A stretch of 17,956 bases of DNA from Kangiellaceae bacterium (GTDB taxonomy: Bacteria > Pseudomonadota > Gammaproteobacteria > Enterobacterales > Kangiellaceae). The notes under the pieces were generated by a model. That model made no database searches. It saw nothing but the letters and a program-made list of their open reading frames with translations, and was not told the DNA's origin. A program made the translations under genes and the position numbers. The DNA is taken from NCBI GenBank assembly GCA_030148365.1, contig JASBTO010000100.1:1-17956 (forward strand), given 5' to 3'. This document shows positions 14,192 to 17,956 of this stretch, in pieces (within the stretch, counting starts at the first letter, position 1; every line of letters starts with the position of its first letter).

Positions 14192-15472
14192 ATGACATCT
14201 TCATCTGATCTGTTCGCCCGCGCCCGGAAGACCATTCCCGGCGGCGTCAACTCCCCGGTACGCGCCTTCAAGGGCGTTGGCGGAACGCCGGTGTTTGTCG
14301 ACCATGCCGACGGTGCTTATTTCACCTCCTCTGACGGACGCCGCTACCTGGACTATGTCGGCTCCTGGGGCCCCATGATCCTCGGTCACAACGATGCCCG
14401 GATCCGGGAGGCGGTTATCGAGGCAACGCAGCGGGGGCTGAGTTTCGGTGCACCGACGGAAATCGAAGCCAGAATGGCGGAAAAAGTTTCAGAGTTGGTG
14501 CCTTCGATCGAACTCGTGCGGATGGTCAATTCGGGCACCGAAGCCACCATGAGTGCCATTCGCCTGGCGCGGGGTTTTGCCGGCCGGGACAAAATTGTCA
14601 AATTCGAAGGCTGTTACCACGGCCACGCTGATTGTCTGCTGGTCAAGGCCGGCTCCGGCGCCCTGACGCTGGGCGAGCCCACTTCCCCGGGCGTGCCCGC
14701 GGATTTTGCCCGCCATACCCTGACGGCCGATTTCAATGATCTGGACTCGGTCAGGCAACTGTTTGCCGAATATGGCGAAGACATTGCCTGCATCATTGTC
14801 GAGCCGGTGGCCGGCAATATGAATTGTATTCCGCCGCTCCCGGGCTTTCTGCAAGGCCTTCGGGAGATCTGCGATGAACACGGTGCTCTCCTGATCTTCG
14901 ACGAGGTCATGACCGGCTTCCGGTTCGGCACGGGCTGCGCCCAGGAGTTCTACGGCGTCAGCCCCGATCTCACCACTCTCGGCAAGGTCATCGGCGGCGG
15001 CATGCCGGTTGGCGCCTTCGGCGGTCGCCGCGACGTCATGTCGCACCTTGCCCCGGATGGACCTGTTTACCAGGCCGGCACCCTGTCCGGAAACCCCGTC
15101 GCCATGGCAGCCGGCCTTGCCGCCCTTGCGGCGCTCAGTGTTCCGGGCTTCTATCAACCGCTGTTCGACTATGCCGCACAACTGACCCGTGGACTGCAGC
15201 AACTGGCCGATCAGAACTCGGTGCCCTTTACCACCAATCATGCCGGCGCGATGTTCGGGTTGTTTTTCAGCGATGAGAGCCCGGTGACCAACTACCGTCA
15301 GGCGGCGGCCTGCAATCTGGAACGATTCAATCGCTTCTTCCACGCCATGCTTGATGAAGGCATTTATTTCGCGCCTTCCGCCTTCGAAGCGGGCTTCGTA
15401 TCCACTTGCCACGGAGAACAGGAACTGGCAATGACACTGGCTGCCGCTGAACGGGTTTTTGCCGCATTGTAG
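14192..15472 (+). CDS. hemL: Glutamate-1-semialdehyde 2,1-aminomutase
   Basis: PLP-dependent enzyme that converts glutamate-1-semialdehyde to 5-aminolevulinate, the first committed tetrapyrrole precursor in the C5 pathway. The 426 residues match the E. coli length. K265 in LTTLGKVIGGGMPVGAFGG is the PLP Schiff-base lysine, at the same number as in E. coli. Other family blocks are IPGGVNSPVRAFKGVGG at the start, GSWGPMILGH, VNSGTEATMSAIRLARG, FEGCYHGHAD, IVEPVAGN, LLIFDEVMTGFR, and YQAGTLSGNPVAMAAG. It follows pyrB by 11 bp and is probably co-transcribed. Its stop is 18 bp from the convergent diguanylate cyclase stop, with no clear terminator between them. Confidence 0.97.
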   Translation: MTSSSDLFARARKTIPGGVNSPVRAFKGVGGTPVFVDHADGAYFTSSDGRRYLDYVGSWGPMILGHNDARIREAVIEATQRGLSFGAPTEIEARMAEKVSELVPSIELVRMVNSGTEATMSAIRLARGFAGRDKIVKFEGCYHGHADCLLVKAGSGALTLGEPTSPGVPADFARHTLTADFNDLDSVRQLFAEYGEDIACIIVEPVAGNMNCIPPLPGFLQGLREICDEHGALLIFDEVMTGFRFGTGCAQEFYGVSPDLTTLGKVIGGGMPVGAFGGRRDVMSHLAPDGPVYQAGTLSGNPVAMAAGLAALAALSVPGFYQPLFDYAAQLTRGLQQLADQNSVPFTTNHAGAMFGLFFSDESPVTNYRQAAACNLERFNRFFHAMLDEGIYFAPSAFEAGFVSTCHGEQELAMTLAAAERVFAAL

Positions 15473-15490
15473 GCGGGAGGAGCAGAAGAA

Positions 15491-17359
15491 TTACTCTTTT
15501 ATCCCGTTACTTTCCGGTGCGGGGTCAGCTGCGGTCGCCCGCCGCTGACTGCCTCCGGAACTGTAGCAGGCCACACTGTTTCTACCCTGATTCTTGGCGT
15601 CGTAAAGCGCCTGATCGGCCCTGGACAGGTAGTCGTTATTCTCCTCAATCGCTTGCGGGATCCCGGCGAAGAGACCAAGACTGACGGTCACTCTTGCCGC
15701 CTCTCCGTCTACGCGGAATGGCAAGGTAGCAATGGCATGCCGGATACTTTCCGCCATGGCTTTGGCGCCCGCGAAGGGCGTACCGGGCAACACCACACAG
15801 AATTCTTCACCGCCAAAACGGGCGACAAAATCCGCCGGCCGTTTAAGACATTCCTCAATCCGGCGCGCAACCGCGATCAGACACTGATCGCCGACTTGAT
15901 GGCCGAAGCGATCATTGAACTGTTTGAAATGGTCAATATCCAGCAAAATCACCGCGAGGGGCCGCTGACAACGTGAACCACGGCGGTATTCGGCTTTCAG
16001 ACTATCGTTAAGAGCCCGCCGGTTTTTCAGCCCGGTCAGGCTGTCGGTGTTGCTGAGCAGCGCCAATTTCCGATTGGCTTTTTCCAGAGCCCGGGTGCGG
16101 TCGCGAACCCGCCGCTCCAGTTTCTCGTTCGAATCCAGTTGTATTTTCAGGGCTTCCCGCTGTGCGTGGAACCGCATGTGGCGTTCATGATTCAGCCGCA
16201 CCGCGAGCGCCAGTGACAATAAAATGACCTCGGCAACTGCGCCGAACTGAATTGCGTACTCGGTGAACAGGTTGTGAGGGATCCAGTCCATCTTGCTACA
16301 GCCCATCACGAATCCGCCGAAGAAATAGAAACTCCAGGCACCCATATAATATTTGGCGACGGTATAACCTTCCCACCACCGATACAGGCCGACGCCGAAC
16401 CCCAACAAGCAACACAAAACAGTCGCGGTAATCAGCGGCTTAATAATGTCGCCATAGTCCGCAAAAAGAGACACGCCAATCAGACCCAAGCCAAGCAGAC
16501 AACAAGCCTGGACAACCCGTCCAAGTGCCGGGTGGGTCAGCGGGTTTATTCTGAGAAAATCACGCAGGAAGATGGTGCTGAAAAAAATGGCCAGGCTGAT
16601 ACCCAGGGCAACGACGCGATCATTCAGACCCGGCCATGCGCCCCACAAAAACTGATACCCGAAGCCATTGATGGCGACCATGAACAACAACAAACTGAAT
16701 ACGCAGCCCACGTAGTACAGATAGGTAACTTCCCGGGTGGTCCAGTACACGAACATGTTGTAGATAGCCATGATCAGCAAGATTCCGTAGCACAATCCGA
16801 ACAGCAAAATGATGCCTTGATCGTGCTCGAGAAATTCAGCCGCTGGCCACAGGTTGGCATCAAACTGCACAGCGCTGCTGGTCTTGACCCTCACATAGAC
16901 AGAATCGATTCCTGCACGGGTATCAAAAGGCATCAGAAAGCCGCGATGCCTGATCGGTCGTACCGTGAAGGCCAGTTGATCGCCGAGGCTGTGCTGACGG
17001 ACGAGTTCACCGTCCCGGATAAAATAAACATCGATAAAATCCAGCAGGGGATAATCAATGTGAAACCAGTAGTCGCCTTCAAAAGTACGGGTATCGGGGA
17101 GACGATAGATAAACCAGGAGGTCTGGTCGCTGAAGCCCTGGCTGACGCCACTTCCGTTTATGCGACAATCCCGCCATGCCGATTCGCCCAGCGCACGGAC
17201 TTCCGCGAGACTGGTCTTTCCCTGACTTTCATAACAGTGCGCCGGGGTCAGGGAATTCCTGCCATCGGATGCTTCTGCCGGACCGGCAATCATCGAGCAC
17301 ACCAGAATGCAAAGTGCCGTCAGTCGACGCCATAAGACTTGCGTGATGGTCGTAGCCAT
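15491..17359 (-). CDS. 7TMR-DISM diguanylate cyclase
   Basis: Membrane sensor of 622 residues that should make cyclic di-GMP from two GTP. In order: a signal peptide (about 1-30, ending AGPAEAS); a periplasmic DISMED2-type beta-sandwich (about 40-175); seven hydrophobic helices (about 180-395); a coiled-coil linker (about 400-450, HMRFHAQREALKIQLDSNEK and on); and a GGDEF domain (about 450-600). The active-site signature is GGEEF (516-520), an accepted active variant. The inhibitory I-site RPAD (507-510) lies exactly five residues upstream, so product inhibition is expected. SNTDSLTGLKNRRAL and DIDHFKQFNDRFGHQVGD are the usual flanking motifs. GGGGGAG lies 7 nt upstream of the ATG. The periplasmic fold suggests a carbohydrate-like ligand, but none can be named. 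Confidence 0.95.
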   Translation of the reverse strand: MATTITQVLWRRLTALCILVCSMIAGPAEASDGRNSLTPAHCYESQGKTSLAEVRALGESAWRDCRINGSGVSQGFSDQTSWFIYRLPDTRTFEGDYWFHIDYPLLDFIDVYFIRDGELVRQHSLGDQLAFTVRPIRHRGFLMPFDTRAGIDSVYVRVKTSSAVQFDANLWPAAEFLEHDQGIILLFGLCYGILLIMAIYNMFVYWTTREVTYLYYVGCVFSLLLFMVAINGFGYQFLWGAWPGLNDRVVALGISLAIFFSTIFLRDFLRINPLTHPALGRVVQACCLLGLGLIGVSLFADYGDIIKPLITATVLCCLLGFGVGLYRWWEGYTVAKYYMGAWSFYFFGGFVMGCSKMDWIPHNLFTEYAIQFGAVAEVILLSLALAVRLNHERHMRFHAQREALKIQLDSNEKLERRVRDRTRALEKANRKLALLSNTDSLTGLKNRRALNDSLKAEYRRGSRCQRPLAVILLDIDHFKQFNDRFGHQVGDQCLIAVARRIEECLKRPADFVARFGGEEFCVVLPGTPFAGAKAMAESIRHAIATLPFRVDGEAARVTVSLGLFAGIPQAIEENNDYLSRADQALYDAKNQGRNSVACYSSGGSQRRATAADPAPESNGIKE

Positions 17360-17490
17360 TATTCAGCTCCCCCGCATACTGCCGGCTTTTCTGTGTTTTA
17401 AACGCGGCAGCATTTAAATCGCCCGAAATCGCGGACGCATCGACACGCTCTGTGTATCCCTTTTTCTTTATTCCGGGCAGTGCAAGTGCC

Positions 17491-17624
17491 TTACCCGTTC
17501 GCGACGAAAATACTGTTGTTGTTATTGTTCTGCTTGCCCTGCTTTTCCTGTCCGGCTGCCTCCATCGTTGAAGTAGCGAGAAACAACATAAATGACACGC
17601 AGACTATTTTTCTTATTTTGCCAT
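17491..17624 (-). pseudogene. Possible frameshifted small secreted-protein gene
   Basis: On the minus strand, GGGAGG (17640-17635) precedes ATG (17624-17622) by 10 nt, but that frame stops after three codons (ATG-GCA-AAA-TAA). In the +1-shifted frame the sequence continues as KIRKIVCVSFMLFLATSTMEAAG, written here in two parts: a basic start (KIRK) and a hydrophobic core ending at AAG-Q. That is a plausible signal peptide, followed by about 18 polar residues with five consecutive asparagines and a stop at 17491. One additional A in the A4 run (17616-17619) would join the ATG to this frame. It may be a decayed gene, a sequence error, a slippage-controlled gene, or chance. Confidence 0.2.
17515..17529. 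repeat. Short trinucleotide-like repeat
   Basis: GTTGTTGTTATTGTT is a run of five imperfect GTT units. On the minus strand in one frame it encodes the asparagine run of the possible broken small gene. Such tracts can vary in length. Confidence 0.5.
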
Positions 17625-17690
17625 TAAACCGGAGCCTCCCGGGTTTTGCAAGACCACAGTGGAATTCCATTTGCAAAATCAGTGGTTTGG

Positions 17691-17956
17691 TCAGCTTTTT
17701 AAACGGTAGCCGGTTCTGAAAATCCACCAGATCAGGCCGATGCAAATCACCAGAAATCCAAGTGTCATGGCCAGACTGATCACGACACTGACATCGCCGT
17801 GCCCGTAGAAACTCCAACGGAAACCACTGATCAGATACACCACCGGATTGAACAAACTGACGGAGCGCCAGATCGGCGGCAACATATCAATGGAATAAAA
17901 CGCGCCGCCCAGAAAAGTCAGCGGCGTAATGACCAGCATCGGCACGAATTGCAACT
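17691..17956 (-). CDS. ABC-2 type transporter permease, C-terminal fragment
   Basis: Only the last 88 or so residues are inside the window; the gene continues past the right edge. The fragment has FVPMLVITPLTFLGGAFYSI, then LPPIWRSVSLFNPVVYLISGFRWSFYGHGD, and a final membrane helix (SLAMTLGFLVICIGLIWWIF) ending in a short basic tail. This is the C-terminal pattern of ABC-2 permeases such as E. coli YadH. The matching ATPase gene would be expected upstream, outside the window. The exported substrate cannot be inferred from this part. Confidence 0.88.
   Translation of the reverse strand, partial: LQFVPMLVITPLTFLGGAFYSIDMLPPIWRSVSLFNPVVYLISGFRWSFYGHGDVSVVISLAMTLGFLVICIGLIWWIFRTGYRLKS

Larger units (their letters stand above)
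17360..17690. other. 331-bp region without an accepted gene
   Basis: This interval lies between the diguanylate cyclase start and the ABC permease stop, both minus strand. It holds the cyclase ribosome site (17367-17373), an A/T-rich stretch near 17398-17420 that may contain its promoter (no confident hexamer pair), a (TTG)n-like simple repeat near 17515-17529, a possible broken small secreted-protein gene (17491-17624), and a TTTTGCAA...TTGCAAAA pair (about 17643-17679). I see no clear terminator for the permease. Confidence 0.6.

Noticed and set aside
16274..17335. 353-codon plus-strand frame opposite the diguanylate cyclase
   Set aside because: The minus-strand protein has a full GGEEF domain and seven helices, while this frame is polar low-complexity sequence without family features.
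17465..17480. GGAATAAA on the minus strand upstream of the diguanylate cyclase, resembling the ECF -35 candidate
   Set aside because: At the same 16-bp spacing the sequence is ACAGAG, not CGTT, so membership in the ECF regulon is not supported.
17480..17719. Plus-strand 79-codon frame with a signal-peptide-like start (KILLLLLFCLPCFSCPAA)
   Set aside because: It starts with GTG and no ribosome site, runs into the end of the ABC permease gene on the other strand, and its hydrophobic part is the complement of the possible small minus-strand gene. It could still be real, but there is no support.

Overview
The window reads as a chromosomal core segment of a gammaproteobacterium. Three things support this: a minus-strand 16S rRNA gene with gammaproteobacterial signature regions, a boxA-type rRNA leader behind two strong promoters, and the gene order 16S - tyrS / M23 peptidase - anmK - (metallophosphoesterase) - erpA - bactofilin, which closely resembles the region around tyrS/anmK/erpA in Pseudomonas and related marine groups (from memory, not searched). 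Base composition is moderately GC-rich and even throughout. I saw no insertion sequence, phage gene, CRISPR array, tRNA or attachment site.

Layout. 1-1434: 16S rRNA, minus strand, 3' end cut off by the window. 1435-1925: rRNA leader (boxA), tandem promoters P2 and P1, an A-tract upstream region, and the tyrS terminator. 1926-3128: tyrS. A divergent regulatory region with a palindrome follows. 3398-7210, plus strand: a membrane-anchored OapA/LysM-M23 endopeptidase, anmK, and an exported metallophosphoesterase, ending at a bidirectional terminator shared with erpA. 7272-8884, minus strand: a DUF6776-like membrane coiled-coil protein overlapping a bactofilin gene, then erpA with its own promoter. 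9093-11296, plus strand: an unusual CLC-family anion transporter with degenerate CBS domains, followed 2 nt later by hemJ. 11388-12686, minus strand: an overlapping three-gene operon of ECF sigma factor, zinc-finger membrane anti-sigma factor and a YbjQ/UPF0145 protein. 12831-13028, minus: rubredoxin. 13170-15472, plus: pyrB and hemL. 15491-17359, minus: a 7TMR-DISM diguanylate cyclase. 17691-end, minus: the C-terminus of an ABC-2 permease.

How the genes fit together. Three small themes are visible. First, envelope growth and recycling: M23 endopeptidase, AnmK, and the bactofilin with its membrane partner candidate. Second, tetrapyrrole and Fe-S supply: hemL at the start and hemJ near the end of protoheme synthesis, ErpA and rubredoxin. 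Third, signalling: the ECF/anti-sigma pair and the diguanylate cyclase. The most interesting points are the CLC protein, whose proton-glutamate position is valine and whose other filter motifs are non-canonical; the translationally coupled ECF-anti-sigma-YbjQ operon with a GGAAT-N16-CGTT promoter candidate just upstream; and several unexplained palindromes in intergenic regions.
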